Shown here: one piece after another, positions 1-7,562 of the stretch | Position numbering within the stretch: position 1 is the first letter of the stretch | Layout of the letters: each line of letters begins with the position of its first letter | Assembly: GCF_028278985.1 (NCBI RefSeq) | Contig: NZ_JANQTA010000017.1 | Location: forward strand, 33,797-97,796 | DNA length: 64,000 nucleotides | Reading direction: 5' to 3' | Source: Candidatus Nitrosopumilus sp. | Lineage (GTDB): Archaea; Thermoproteota; Nitrososphaeria; Nitrososphaerales; Nitrosopumilaceae | Notes under the pieces: model-generated | What the model was told of the DNA's origin: nothing | Database searches by the model: none | Seen by the model: the letters and a program-made list of their open reading frames with translations, nothing else | Made by a program: the position numbers and the translations under genes

Positions 1-307
1 GGTCCAGTGAATTCATTGCACCTTGAAATACCATAGATATTTTCTTCCATCTGTATTCATCATCAAACTTTGATTCATCCATGTCAAGGATTGATTCACC
101 TTCAATTGAGATCTCACCAGTGGCTGTTCCTCCTGAAAGCATTCTGATTATTGATAGTCCCAAAGTACTCTTACCACATGCACTCTCTCCTGCAATTCCA
201 ATTGATTGACCTTCTTTTAGAGTAAAATCAACATCATCAACTGCATATACAGGACCATTTGTAGAGTTGTACTTTGCAGATAGTCCTTTGACTGTAAGAA
301 AATCCAT
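1..307 (-). CDS. ABC transporter ATP-binding protein, oligopeptide/dipeptide type (partial, N-terminal part)
   Basis: About 102 codons of the N-terminal half are present and the gene runs off the left edge. The ATG is at 307. A Walker A motif GESACGKST lies at residues 40-48 and a Q-loop (SMVFQGAMNSL) around residue 95. The 'VFQGAMNSLDP'-type Q-loop is typical of the DppD/OppD branch of ABC ATPases, which power peptide or nickel import together with two permeases and a binding protein. The Walker A has Ala where the branch usually has Gly (GESGCGKS), which is tolerated. The ABC signature, Walker B and the partners are outside the window, so the substrate cannot be stated. Confidence 0.85.
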   Translation of the reverse strand, partial: MDFLTVKGLSAKYNSTNGPVYAVDDVDFTLKEGQSIGIAGESACGKSTLGLSIIRMLSGGTATGEISIEGESILDMDESKFDDEYRWKKISMVFQGAMNSLD

Positions 308-386
308 AGTTTTGTTGGAATAGACTAGAATTTTTGTTTTGCACTAAGGGATATAAACAACATATTGAGAATATCTAAAGTCGATT

Positions 387-899
387 ATGGATTTACCAAT
401 TTGTGGCTTTTGTGCAAAGAATGCTAGTCTGTGTCCAATGTGTGAGAAAAAGGTCGAGGAAGGAATTCTAACACAGGCAGACGTTGATGCATCAATTACT
501 CTTGCAAATATTGCAAAGACCACAAATGAGATTAAAGATTTTACTTTATACTCTTGCAAGGAATTTGATGGAAACTATGTTCTGTCTTTGGCCAAAAACG
601 ATATTTTGACTATACGCCAAAGTAGAACTTTGTACAGACTGCTACAGGAGCAATTCAAGGGCAAAATATGGCTAGTAGAGGCTGATGAAACTGACAAGCG
701 ATTCATCGAGGACTTGTTTTTCCCAACCAAAATACTATCAATTAATTCAGTTTGGGCCCCTGGAGGAGTTCAGAAAACTAAAGCAGTAGTTTCAGGTAAA
801 TGGACTCCGAGATTTCCAATTGATACTGAAAAAGTAGTTGCCATTGTTAAAAATGCCCGAAACCTTGACATTGAGATAGAATTTGAGGATAAGAAATAG
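387..899 (+). CDS. NusA-like Zn-ribbon/KH transcription elongation protein
   Basis: 170 aa. The N-terminus carries a four-cysteine zinc ribbon (C6, C9, C16, C19: CGFC...CPMC). It is followed by an alpha/beta region and, from about residue 85 to the end, a KH-like RNA-binding segment with the pattern seen in archaeal NusA-like proteins. It lies 9 bp upstream of aspS on the same strand, the arrangement usual for this conserved archaeal protein, so the two are probably co-transcribed. A role in transcription or RNA binding is inferred from the family; there is no direct sign of the RNA target. It is divergent from the ABC ATPase gene at the left edge. Confidence 0.75.
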   Translation: MDLPICGFCAKNASLCPMCEKKVEEGILTQADVDASITLANIAKTTNEIKDFTLYSCKEFDGNYVLSLAKNDILTIRQSRTLYRLLQEQFKGKIWLVEADETDKRFIEDLFFPTKILSINSVWAPGGVQKTKAVVSGKWTPRFPIDTEKVVAIVKNARNLDIEIEFEDKK

Positions 900-908
900 G
901 GGATTGTT

Positions 909-2195
909 ATGGTTTTTGTAAAGACTCACGATATCAATGAACTAACAGCTGACTTGATTGGAAATCAAGTTGTTCTTGGTGGATGGGTAGAAGATTTTAG
1001 AAAACTAGGTAAAATGTCATTTATCACTTTACGTGATGTTACAGGAATCTCTCAAGTAATTGTAAAGGGGGAACTCAATGACAACTTGGGTGAGATAAAT
1101 CGTCAAAGTGTTGTAGCTGTTAAAGGAGTAGTTCAAGAAACCAAAGCACGTGATTTTGCTTTTGAGATTAAAGCAGACGAAATTGATGTGTTAGGTAAAG
1201 CAGTTCATCCATTGCCAGTTGATCCTATCGGTAGAGTTGAAAGCAATATCGATACTCGATTGAATCATCGTGCACTAGACATGAGAAACCAGAAAACAGC
1301 TTCTATCTTCAAGTTACGTCATCATGTTTTACAATCACTAAGAAAAACTTTGGCTGAGAAAAAATTTATCGAAATTACAACTCCAAAGATTATTGGCTCA
1401 GCTAGTGAAGGTGGCGCCAATCTGTTTTCATTGGAATACTTTGGACAGACTGCATACTTGGCACAATCTCCACAATTGTACAAAGAACAGATGACAATTG
1501 GATTGGAGCGAGTCTTTGAGATTTCAAACTTTTATCGTGCTGAGAATTCCCACACAGGAAGACACTTGTCTGAATTTACCAGTATTGACATTGAAGCAGC
1601 ATTCATGGACTACAATGATGTCATGGATGTGCTAGAATCACTTGTCTTGAATGTCTACAAGGATACTTCAGAAAACTACAAAGCAGAGCAAGAAGTAATC
1701 GGTCATACCATAGAAGTTCCAAAATCACCATTTGACAGAGTAACATACTCTCAATGTGTTGAAGAATTGAAAAGTGCTGGTGAGAAAATTGAATTTGGTG
1801 ATGATTTGTTAGATTCACACCTCAGAATTATTGGGGATAATCACCCAGGATTCTTCTTCTTAACTGACTGGCCAATGAAACTCAAACCATTTTACATTAG
1901 AGAAAAAGACGAAGACCCAGAGCTATCACGCTCATTTGACTTGCAGTTTGGATATTTGGAGTTGTCATCTGGTGGAACCAGACTACACAATCCTGATACT
2001 CTCAAAGCACGTCTAAAAGAACAAGATTTAGACCCTGCACAGTTCCAAGATCATCTAAAGACCTTTGATTGGGGAATGCCACCACATTCAGGTTGGGGAA
2101 TGGGATTAGATAGACTGATGACCACATTAATTGGAATTGATAATGTCCGTGAAGTTGTGTTATATCCAAGAGATCCAGACAGACTGAAACCTTGA
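909..2195 (+). CDS. aspS: aspartate--tRNA ligase, archaeal type
   Basis: 428 aa, the normal length of the archaeal/eukaryotic class IIb AspRS. An N-terminal OB-fold anticodon-binding domain (about 15-100; GGWVEDFRKLG...FITLRDVTG) is followed by the class II catalytic core. Motif 2 is seen as NFYRAENSHTGRHLSEF and motif 3 as GWGMGLDRLM near the C-terminus. It charges tRNA-Asp. Archaeal enzymes of this type can be discriminating or can also charge tRNA-Asn for later amidation by GatCAB; I cannot tell which from this window because neither asnS nor gatCAB is here. The ATG at 909 is 9 bp after the NusA-like gene, suggesting an operon. Confidence 0.95.
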   Translation: MVFVKTHDINELTADLIGNQVVLGGWVEDFRKLGKMSFITLRDVTGISQVIVKGELNDNLGEINRQSVVAVKGVVQETKARDFAFEIKADEIDVLGKAVHPLPVDPIGRVESNIDTRLNHRALDMRNQKTASIFKLRHHVLQSLRKTLAEKKFIEITTPKIIGSASEGGANLFSLEYFGQTAYLAQSPQLYKEQMTIGLERVFEISNFYRAENSHTGRHLSEFTSIDIEAAFMDYNDVMDVLESLVLNVYKDTSENYKAEQEVIGHTIEVPKSPFDRVTYSQCVEELKSAGEKIEFGDDLLDSHLRIIGDNHPGFFFLTDWPMKLKPFYIREKDEDPELSRSFDLQFGYLELSSGGTRLHNPDTLKARLKEQDLDPAQFQDHLKTFDWGMPPHSGWGMGLDRLMTTLIGIDNVREVVLYPRDPDRLKP

Positions 2196-2249
2196 GTTTT
2201 GTGATAGAGTAGATTCAAATTTTTATTGTGTAATAGTTTGGAATAATTT

Positions 2250-2498
2250 GTGATAGAGCAAGAAGACGCAAAAAAAGTAGTCGAAGTAATTGGAAATAAT
2301 CTGATTGGAGTCTCACATGATTCAAACAGTTTTTCAAAATTGCCAGATAATTTTTGGGGATATTTTGCAAGAGGTCATGACACAAAGGGGAACTTTGGTG
2401 TAATTGTTACCTATTCAGAAGACGGAAAAGACGTTGATGAATTAATCAAAATGTACGAAGAATGGGCAGCAAAACACAAGGGTAATGATTCAGAATAG
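2250..2498 (+). CDS. conserved hypothetical small acidic protein
   Basis: 82 aa with a GTG start at 2250. I recognise no catalytic motif. The protein is acidic, soluble, without a signal peptide or membrane segment, and has an amphipathic C-terminal helix (DVDELIKMYEEWAAKHKG). It follows aspS by 54 bp on the same strand and ends a few bases before a convergent zinc-protein gene. The reading frame looks coding (charged, non-repetitive, mixed alpha/beta), but the function is unknown. Confidence 0.6.
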   Translation: MIEQEDAKKVVEVIGNNLIGVSHDSNSFSKLPDNFWGYFARGHDTKGNFGVIVTYSEDGKDVDELIKMYEEWAAKHKGNDSE

Positions 2499-2502
2499 AA
2501 AG

Positions 2503-2634
2503 TTATTTTGTATCTAACAATAGTTTTCTGTAACCTTGGCACTCTTTGCAGATAGGCTTTCCTTTGTATTTTGGATTACCGTCTTTGATTTTTAGGGTAC
2601 CCGCGACTAGTTTACAGATGCAGCACTTTGACAT
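2503..2634 (-). CDS. small zinc-ribbon protein
   Basis: 43 aa, starting at the ATG at 2634. The open frame continues upstream to 2718, but that extension is hydrophobic and unlike the rest, and would overlap the next gene. Two CxxC knuckles are visible: C4 and C7 (MSKCCICK) and C33 with C36 (PICKEC), spaced by a short Gly/Lys-rich loop, the pattern of a treble-clef or rubredoxin-like zinc ribbon. Function unknown; nucleic-acid binding is a reasonable guess. It is divergent from the zinc/membrane protein gene at 2713. Confidence 0.6.
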   Translation of the reverse strand: MSKCCICKLVAGTLKIKDGNPKYKGKPICKECQGYRKLLLDTK

Positions 2635-2712
2635 TAATTGAAATGATAGTTGTGTGGCTAATAAATTTACAATTTGAATAAAAGATAAATTCAAAGAATC
2701 AGATCTTGTATT

Positions 2713-3069
2713 GTGCACCAGTGTGATTACTGCGGTTCTGCATTTGGAGAGAGAATCTGTTATTTTTGTGAGAAAACAGTCTGCACTAATTGTATGGTAG
2801 ATGACAGAACTAGGTGTAAGGAATGCTATATTCAGAAACGTCGCCTGTCTTGGCAGCAGCTAGTAAAGAAAAACAAGTTGATTCTTGTGTTTGCTGGGTT
2901 TTTGTGGCTGTATGCAGTGTTTCCAGGACCATTGATTCCGGGATTGGATCCAGGATTTTATGCAATATCAATAGTTGCAGCTGTTCTGATAATGATTCCA
3001 CTGAGCTTTGTGATGTTTTTCTGGTCACTTAATCCACCAACGTCTGATGCTCGAAAGAAGAGAAAATAG
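2713..3069 (+). CDS. zinc-finger membrane protein
   Basis: 118 aa with a GTG start at 2713. The N-terminal 45 residues hold eight cysteines in CxxC pairs (CDYC, CYFC, CTNC, CKEC), consistent with two zinc sites of a B-box/DksA-like ribbon. Two transmembrane segments follow (about residues 54-73 and 80-105), then a short basic tail (DARKKRK). The layout suggests a cytoplasmic zinc head anchored in the membrane. Zinc-head plus two-TM proteins are common in archaea and mostly uncharacterised. No partner gene is evident: it lies between a divergent zinc ribbon and small ORFs. Confidence 0.65.
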   Translation: MHQCDYCGSAFGERICYFCEKTVCTNCMVDDRTRCKECYIQKRRLSWQQLVKKNKLILVFAGFLWLYAVFPGPLIPGLDPGFYAISIVAAVLIMIPLSFVMFFWSLNPPTSDARKKRK

Positions 3070-3218
3070 CTAAAAATCAAGTTTTTTGCACACTTTGTTG
3101 TTTAACAAAAATTTCTCAGTTCATTCCATGGATGCAAATCATGAGACGTTTTTGTGGATTGTAAGAAATCAGAAAGAATTACACGACAAATATATCAATA
3201 AAATTTCTAACTAGATTA

Positions 3219-3359
3219 ATGAAAACAGAACAAGAAGTTGCAGAATATAGAAAAGAAATAGAACAAAGATTGGTAAATGCACCATCTGAAGATGCTATGA
3301 AATACTATCAGGGTGTTTTACGTGCATTAGAATGGATGGTAACAGGACAAGATGTTTGA
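3219..3359 (+). CDS. small conserved-looking hypothetical protein
   Basis: 46 aa from ATG 3219 to TGA 3357-3359. The product is charged and helical (starts MKTEQEVAEYRKEIEQR) with a hydrophobic face, without membrane segment or cysteines. The region 3070-3218 upstream contains no other convincing gene; a start further upstream in the same frame cannot be excluded. Codon usage and amphipathic pattern look coding, but I recognise no family. Confidence 0.45.
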   Translation: MKTEQEVAEYRKEIEQRLVNAPSEDAMKYYQGVLRALEWMVTGQDV

Positions 3360-3402
3360 TTTATCCACATTCAATTCAAAATGAAATAAGAATCTCAAAT
3401 AA

Positions 3403-3897
3403 CGAATATTAAATAATAATTCAGCAAAGTTCGTTCAATTTGACACAGGGTGTATTATAATAGGCACAAAAAATGAGACACAAATCAGAAGAGAAAAAAT
3501 TTACAGGTTACTCTTAATGGGATTGCCCAAAACAGAGATTGCAAAGAAGCTAGAAATTTCACGTTCTACTGTAATGAGAGATTTCAAACATCTCAAAGTA
3601 GAGATGAAAGAAAGAATCAGAGATATGGCAGGAGACAATGACTATCTTTTTGAACACATGACAGAGCTTGACAGACTAAATGATCTAATCCACAGCTTGT
3701 ATGAACAAAGAGAAAATGCAACCAAGACATCAGAGGTCATTGCCATTAATCGAGCAATTGCAGATATCTCCTTCAAGAGATTTCAATTGCATGACCAAGC
3801 ACCAATGGTCACATCATTTCATAAATTTGTAGAGGAGAACGTGAATAAGATAAAGAGTATCGAGAATCATCCAAACCATATTGGCTTTAAGCCTTAA
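3403..3897 (+). CDS. helix-turn-helix DNA-binding protein; start codon unclear
   Basis: The only canonical start, ATG 3517, gives 126 aa (MGLPKTEIAKKLEISRSTVMRD...), beginning in the middle of an HTH: helices 2 and 3 of a resolvase/sigma-like HTH are clear (PKTEIAKKLEISRSTVMRDF). The frame stays open upstream to the stop at 3400-3402 and encodes what looks like HTH helix 1 (RREKIYRLLL, codons 3487-3516). No ATG, GTG or TTG occurs in frame in 3403-3516; only ATT or ATA codons could serve. The C-terminal part (residues 40-126 from the ATG) is helical. Either initiation is non-canonical, or translation starts at 3517, or the 5' end has decayed. The coordinates given cover the whole open frame. 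Confidence 0.55.
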   Translation, partial: RILNNNSAKFVQFDTGCIIIGTKNETQIRREKIYRLLLMGLPKTEIAKKLEISRSTVMRDFKHLKVEMKERIRDMAGDNDYLFEHMTELDRLNDLIHSLYEQRENATKTSEVIAINRAIADISFKRFQLHDQAPMVTSFHKFVEENVNKIKSIENHPNHIGFKP

Positions 3898-3958
3898 AGG
3901 CTAGAAATTAATTAAATTTCAAGAACAGTGTTATCATTTTTTAATTTTTGAAAAGATA

Positions 3959-4984
3959 CTAGTCATCTTGAAATTCAAACAGACACCACAGTGGTCTGTG
4001 ATCAGAGATTGCCCACTTTGCATATGCCTGAAATCTCTTTGCGGCATTTTTCTTGTCTTCTTCTTCCAAGTCTTTCCAGAGTTTCTTGAAAACTGCATTA
4101 TCCCATGAAAAAATGCCATAACCCTCAAGGGACATTTCCTCTGCAAATGGCTTTGCAATGACAAGCTGATCAAAGGTCATATCGTTTTTGATGTTAGAAT
4201 AAGGTGTTAGATAGTCAGTATAGTCTACAGGTGAGAACGTCTTGTTTTTGATTTGCTTGAATACTTCGTCATCTTTTTTCATCGATGGTACATTCATGTC
4301 TCCAAGTATCAGAACATTTGGGGAAAAGACATAACCGTTCTTGTGGTTTGTCTTGGATGTGACCCACTTTACAAGAGAATAGATTTCAACAATCCTTCTT
4401 CTGAATTTTAAAATGTCATCTTCTTTTTCATCACCAAAATAGATGTGGCAGTTGTATGTAGAGAAGACAAAATCCTTGAAGACCCAGCTTGCAACATACG
4501 GATTTCTGTCAAAGCCTGAGAACCTGTGGATGCAAGGATCACAGTTCTCATCATGAAATGTCATTTTGTAAAATCTTCTATCTGATGGCGGAATGTCAAG
4601 CTCACCCACATGTGGAGTCAGTCCCAATTTTTTGTAATTGTATACATAGCAGAGTCGCTCCTTGTTTCCAGCAATGTCTGTAAAGAGCAAGTCATGGTCA
4701 GGTAAAAATTCCATCACCTCATAGATTCCGCTCAGATCAGAGTTTACTTCCTGAACTGCCACAAGATCAAAGGGCCTGAGGATTTCAGCAATCAGCTCAT
4801 ATGCTTTAGCATCTCTTTTTTGGCTGTCAAAGTTTGCAATGTTCCAGGTTGCACACAGTAGTTGGTTGCCTTTTGGTTTTGGAAGCTTGTAATCGCCATT
4901 GTCTTGCATGTCAATTATTGCTTTGAGTTCAGTGGCGTTCTTCCACTCAAAATCAATGTCTTTTGGTTTTGGAAATGGAGGCAA
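3959..4984 (-). CDS. endonuclease/exonuclease/phosphatase (EEP) family protein
   Basis: 341 aa, TTG start at 4984. EEP-fold motifs in order: CATWNIANFDS (about 45-55), LVAVQEVNSDL with the metal-binding Glu (about 74-84), STYNCHIYFG, VLILGDMNVP with the Asp/Asn pair, and the C-terminal SDHRPLW with the catalytic His. The family cleaves phosphodiesters in nucleic acids or lipids using Mg2+. No signal peptide is seen, so an intracellular nuclease or phosphodiesterase is more likely than a secreted DNase. It stands alone on the minus strand, divergent from the GH5 cluster. The exact substrate cannot be read from the sequence. Confidence 0.8.
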   Translation of the reverse strand: MPPFPKPKDIDFEWKNATELKAIIDMQDNGDYKLPKPKGNQLLCATWNIANFDSQKRDAKAYELIAEILRPFDLVAVQEVNSDLSGIYEVMEFLPDHDLLFTDIAGNKERLCYVYNYKKLGLTPHVGELDIPPSDRRFYKMTFHDENCDPCIHRFSGFDRNPYVASWVFKDFVFSTYNCHIYFGDEKEDDILKFRRRIVEIYSLVKWVTSKTNHKNGYVFSPNVLILGDMNVPSMKKDDEVFKQIKNKTFSPVDYTDYLTPYSNIKNDMTFDQLVIAKPFAEEMSLEGYGIFSWDNAVFKKLWKDLEEEDKKNAAKRFQAYAKWAISDHRPLWCLFEFQDD

Positions 4985-5060
4985 TAAATTGGTGTGGTAG
5001 GAATCGCTTAAAACAATTTTGTAGAATTCTTAATAAATATGAAAGTAAGAGAGTAACAAT

Positions 5061-5474
5061 ATGTCATTTGATGCAATGCTGCTCCTGTCAGGGATATTTT
5101 TACAGTCCACTCCAGAGTCGCTGATAAACGGATGGCTTGTAGAAAACGCAAACAACGCTTCGGCAATAGTCGGTTCCTCCATTATGGGAATTGTTGGGTC
5201 TACTGCATATTTGGTTGCATCAAAGCTTGGATTTATCAAATTTAATTTCAACAAAAAATTTCAGGACATTGGGTATGGCCGTGCGTTTGGTTATTCCATG
5301 ATTGGCGGAGCAGTTGCAACTGTCTTTCAGATTCCGGAGCTTCCAAACTTTATTCCAATCCAGTCATTTGTGTTGGGGATTACATGGCCATTATTGGTTG
5401 CGCAGTACACATCAAAGACAGAAAACACTCCTGAAAAAGACAGTTTGCTAAAAAGATTCACGTGGAAGAAATGA
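5061..5474 (+). CDS. hypothetical membrane protein
   Basis: 137 aa. Three hydrophobic stretches (about 34-56, 72-90, 98-115) indicate a small integral membrane protein; glycine-rich turns (GSSIMGIVGS, SMIGGAVAT) suggest packed helices. I recognise no family. It is the first gene of a four-gene run (5061-7310) with overlapping ends, the next being a CBS-domain protein, so the products may act together. Confidence 0.65.
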   Translation: MSFDAMLLLSGIFLQSTPESLINGWLVENANNASAIVGSSIMGIVGSTAYLVASKLGFIKFNFNKKFQDIGYGRAFGYSMIGGAVATVFQIPELPNFIPIQSFVLGITWPLLVAQYTSKTENTPEKDSLLKRFTWKK

Positions 5475-5911
5475 AGTTAGAAAAATTTGAAAAAAACAAA
5501 GTTGGTAAGATGTTAGAATACATCATAGAAAAGGGATCTGATAAGTTTACTGCACCATACAACATCAAAATTAAAGATGCAGGAAAACATATGGATAATG
5601 ATTACGGGATATTGGCATTAACTGATCCAAGTAAAAAAGTGGTTCAAGTAATTTCAGAATCAGACATTAGAGATTTGCTCTCAAAGGGCATCTCATTGGA
5701 TCCTACAGAAGAATTTGAGAAAACACTAAAGAGTGTAGCTGCCAGAGTCAAATACACACCAATTACAACAGACAGTACCATCAAAGAAGCAATAGATTTT
5801 GTAGTAGAAAACAAAGTGCAGAATTTAGTTGTGGTAGATGAGAACAGTAATTTTTACGGAGTCATTAACAAAGACAACCTAGTAAAAGCCATTGACGAGA
5901 TTGTAGACTGA
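5471..5911 (+). CDS. CBS-domain pair protein
   Basis: A GTG at 5462 would give 149 aa, but ATG 5471 forms the usual ATGA overlap with the stop of the previous gene (TGA 5472-5474) and is preferred here (146 aa). Two CBS motifs can be seen: one ending in KKVVQVISESDIRDLL and one containing ITTDSTIKEAIDF...NLVVVDENSNFYGVINKDNLV. Such pairs form a Bateman module that binds adenine nucleotides or S-adenosylmethionine and regulates partner proteins. It is flanked by two small membrane proteins in the same transcription unit, so it may be their energy or ligand sensor (inference). Confidence 0.8.
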   Translation: MKLEKFEKNKVGKMLEYIIEKGSDKFTAPYNIKIKDAGKHMDNDYGILALTDPSKKVVQVISESDIRDLLSKGISLDPTEEFEKTLKSVAARVKYTPITTDSTIKEAIDFVVENKVQNLVVVDENSNFYGVINKDNLVKAIDEIVD

Positions 5912-6312
5912 TGCAGTTTGACCTGGTATTTTTTGTGCTTGGCGCATTTGCGGCATTTCTTTTGGATACCTTTTGGTGGGTAAAGCCTTCAATCAACAAG
6001 TATGAGAAAGGTGCTCTGAAAAACCACGAGCACTATCACTTCGGAATGGAATTGATTATCGTTGGAATAATTCTGATTTGGGTAGCAAACGAGTATTCAA
6101 TTGAATTGTCAATTGTCTGGTCTGCACTGATTGGTGCAGGGTTTGGATTCATAATTGCAGAATGGCGCCAGATTGTAGAGCCCCACAAGGGAACAGTAAC
6201 TCTTGGCCATCCATTTGCATATGGTTCGGACCACTACAGACAAAGCACACAGATAGGAGTAGTGATATTTGCAGTTATGATCGGACTGTTGATTTACGTG
6301 ATGGTGCTATGA
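5911..6312 (+). CDS. hypothetical four-TM membrane protein
   Basis: 133 aa, ATG overlapping the CBS gene stop (TGATG). Predicted membrane segments at about 4-22, 44-62, 66-84 and 111-132, with a histidine-rich loop between TM1 and TM2 (KNHEHYHFG) and another polar loop (VEPHKGTVTLGHPFAYGSDH). The clustered His residues could bind metal or haem, but I know no family with this exact pattern. It overlaps the GH5-like gene by four bases (ATGA at 6309-6312), so the four genes 5061-7310 are translationally coupled. Confidence 0.65.
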   Translation: MQFDLVFFVLGAFAAFLLDTFWWVKPSINKYEKGALKNHEHYHFGMELIIVGIILIWVANEYSIELSIVWSALIGAGFGFIIAEWRQIVEPHKGTVTLGHPFAYGSDHYRQSTQIGVVIFAVMIGLLIYVMVL

Positions 6313-7310
6313 GCAAGTTTACAGTAGGCCTGAACCTTGCATGGATTGGACGAGACTATGACCATGACATTGGGACAAACATGACACGCGACCATGACAA
6401 CGGCAACCACATTGCAGTACCATATGACTCGGCAGAGACTGAGAAAATAATTTCTGACATTTCTGGAATGGGTGTCAAGGTGGTAAGATTCTGGCTCTTT
6501 GAGAGATTTGAGGGGTTATCATTTGGCCCTACTGGAGAAGTGTTGGGGATAACAACTGACTTTTGGCACAATCTTCGCGACATGTGCAGTATCGCAAAAA
6601 GATACGACGTGAAATTTTATTTTTGTTTGATGGACACATGGGCCCTAACTGATTCAGGGGTTGCAGATTTTCGTGATCATTATGCTGCAATGATTAACGG
6701 AATAATTACGACACCTCCAAAGCGCCAGTCGTTTTTGAATGCAGTCTTTGAGATTCTAAATGATTCAGTAGTAAAGGAGACAGTCTGGGCAGTTGACGTG
6801 CTAAACGAGCCAGAGGGAATAGAACACGAGAAGATTCTTGGAGACAGGGGCGTTGCAACCAACGTTCACTGGGACCAGGTTATCCAGTACATCAATGACG
6901 CATGTCTTCAGATAAGACAAAACACCGGACACCGCGTCTCCTGCGGATTTCAGGAAAGCAAGCATGTCAAGAGATTCAGAGACGACATTTCAGACGCAGT
7001 TGACTTTTTTGACTTTCACAGGTATGATGATGCAGGAAGCCTTCCATCCCTTGATGACTTGGAGTTATCAAAGGACTGCATGATTGGAGAGTGCGGACAA
7101 AGTACTGAAGAAGTTAAACCGGAACTACAGAGAAGATGCATAGAGTCGTTTTTGCAAAACGCAAAGAGACTTGGATACTTTGCATGCATGCCGTGGCGCT
7201 ATGGATACTCAGGATACACTGATGACTGGGACAGGTGGAACTTTGTTCTAAATGCAGACGGGACTCACAGACCGGTAGTTGATATTATTAGTAATTTTGG
7301 CGAAGAATGA
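6309..7310 (+). CDS. GH5-like (beta/alpha)8 glycoside hydrolase
   Basis: 333 aa from ATG 6309, which overlaps the preceding stop; the frame is open further upstream but that part runs over the previous gene and is not needed. Clan GH-A/GH5 features: DVLNEPEG with the acid/base Glu at 167, FDFHRYD with the conserved His at 237, and CMIGECGQ with the nucleophile Glu at 261 at the end of strand 7. A conserved Arg appears in KVVRFWLFERF. No signal peptide or carbohydrate-binding module is present, so the enzyme should be cytoplasmic. The substrate could be a mannan or glucan; a role in making or turning over a cell-surface or storage glycan is more plausible than feeding on cellulose in an autotroph (inference). 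Last gene of the cluster. Confidence 0.8.
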   Translation: MSKFTVGLNLAWIGRDYDHDIGTNMTRDHDNGNHIAVPYDSAETEKIISDISGMGVKVVRFWLFERFEGLSFGPTGEVLGITTDFWHNLRDMCSIAKRYDVKFYFCLMDTWALTDSGVADFRDHYAAMINGIITTPPKRQSFLNAVFEILNDSVVKETVWAVDVLNEPEGIEHEKILGDRGVATNVHWDQVIQYINDACLQIRQNTGHRVSCGFQESKHVKRFRDDISDAVDFFDFHRYDDAGSLPSLDDLELSKDCMIGECGQSTEEVKPELQRRCIESFLQNAKRLGYFACMPWRYGYSGYTDDWDRWNFVLNADGTHRPVVDIISNFGEE

Positions 7311-7466
7311 ATCTCTTGAAATTTGATCTAAAATCAAAAAATTGTCAGTCGTAAAATAAAGCTTTTAAAATATCCAAATTGCAAAATTCAAATTTTCAAA
7401 CAGTGTACGGTTTGAAGCTGAACTAAAAGATATTGTTTTTAATAACATCATGACAATAATACTTCT

Positions 7467-7547
7467 ATGACTGCAACAGTTGTGTTAAAGTTTGGTATTC
7501 AAAATGGCTTCAATGGACATATGCGTGAATCCATATGTTACACTTGA
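7467..7547 (+). pseudogene. possible N-terminal remnant of an LLM-class F420-dependent oxidoreductase
   Basis: A 26-codon ORF (ATG 7467, TGA 7545-7547) encodes MTATVVLKFGIQNGFN..., close to the start of the intact LLM-class protein at 48323-49423 (MTDKKLKFGIQNGLN...). The match covers only about ten residues and the frame then closes, with no further recognisable part of the enzyme before leuB ends at 7563. The rest of the 7311-7562 gap holds AT-rich sequence without another gene. A chance resemblance is possible. Confidence 0.35.
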
Positions 7548-7562
7548 TAAGTTTCAGAAAGA

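Noticed and set aside
2635..2718. N-terminal extension of the zinc-ribbon gene at 2503
   Set aside because: Hydrophobic, unlike the family, and overlaps the start of the divergent gene at 2713; ATG 2634 sits right before the first Cys pair.
6162..6308. Upstream extension of the GH5-like reading frame
   Set aside because: It overlaps the preceding membrane-protein gene in another frame; ATG 6309 overlaps that gene's stop in the usual ATGA way and begins at the first conserved strand.
3959..7310. Genomic island call for the EEP/GH5 region
   Set aside because: Slightly higher G+C by eye, but no integrase, tRNA or direct-repeat borders; composition alone is not enough.
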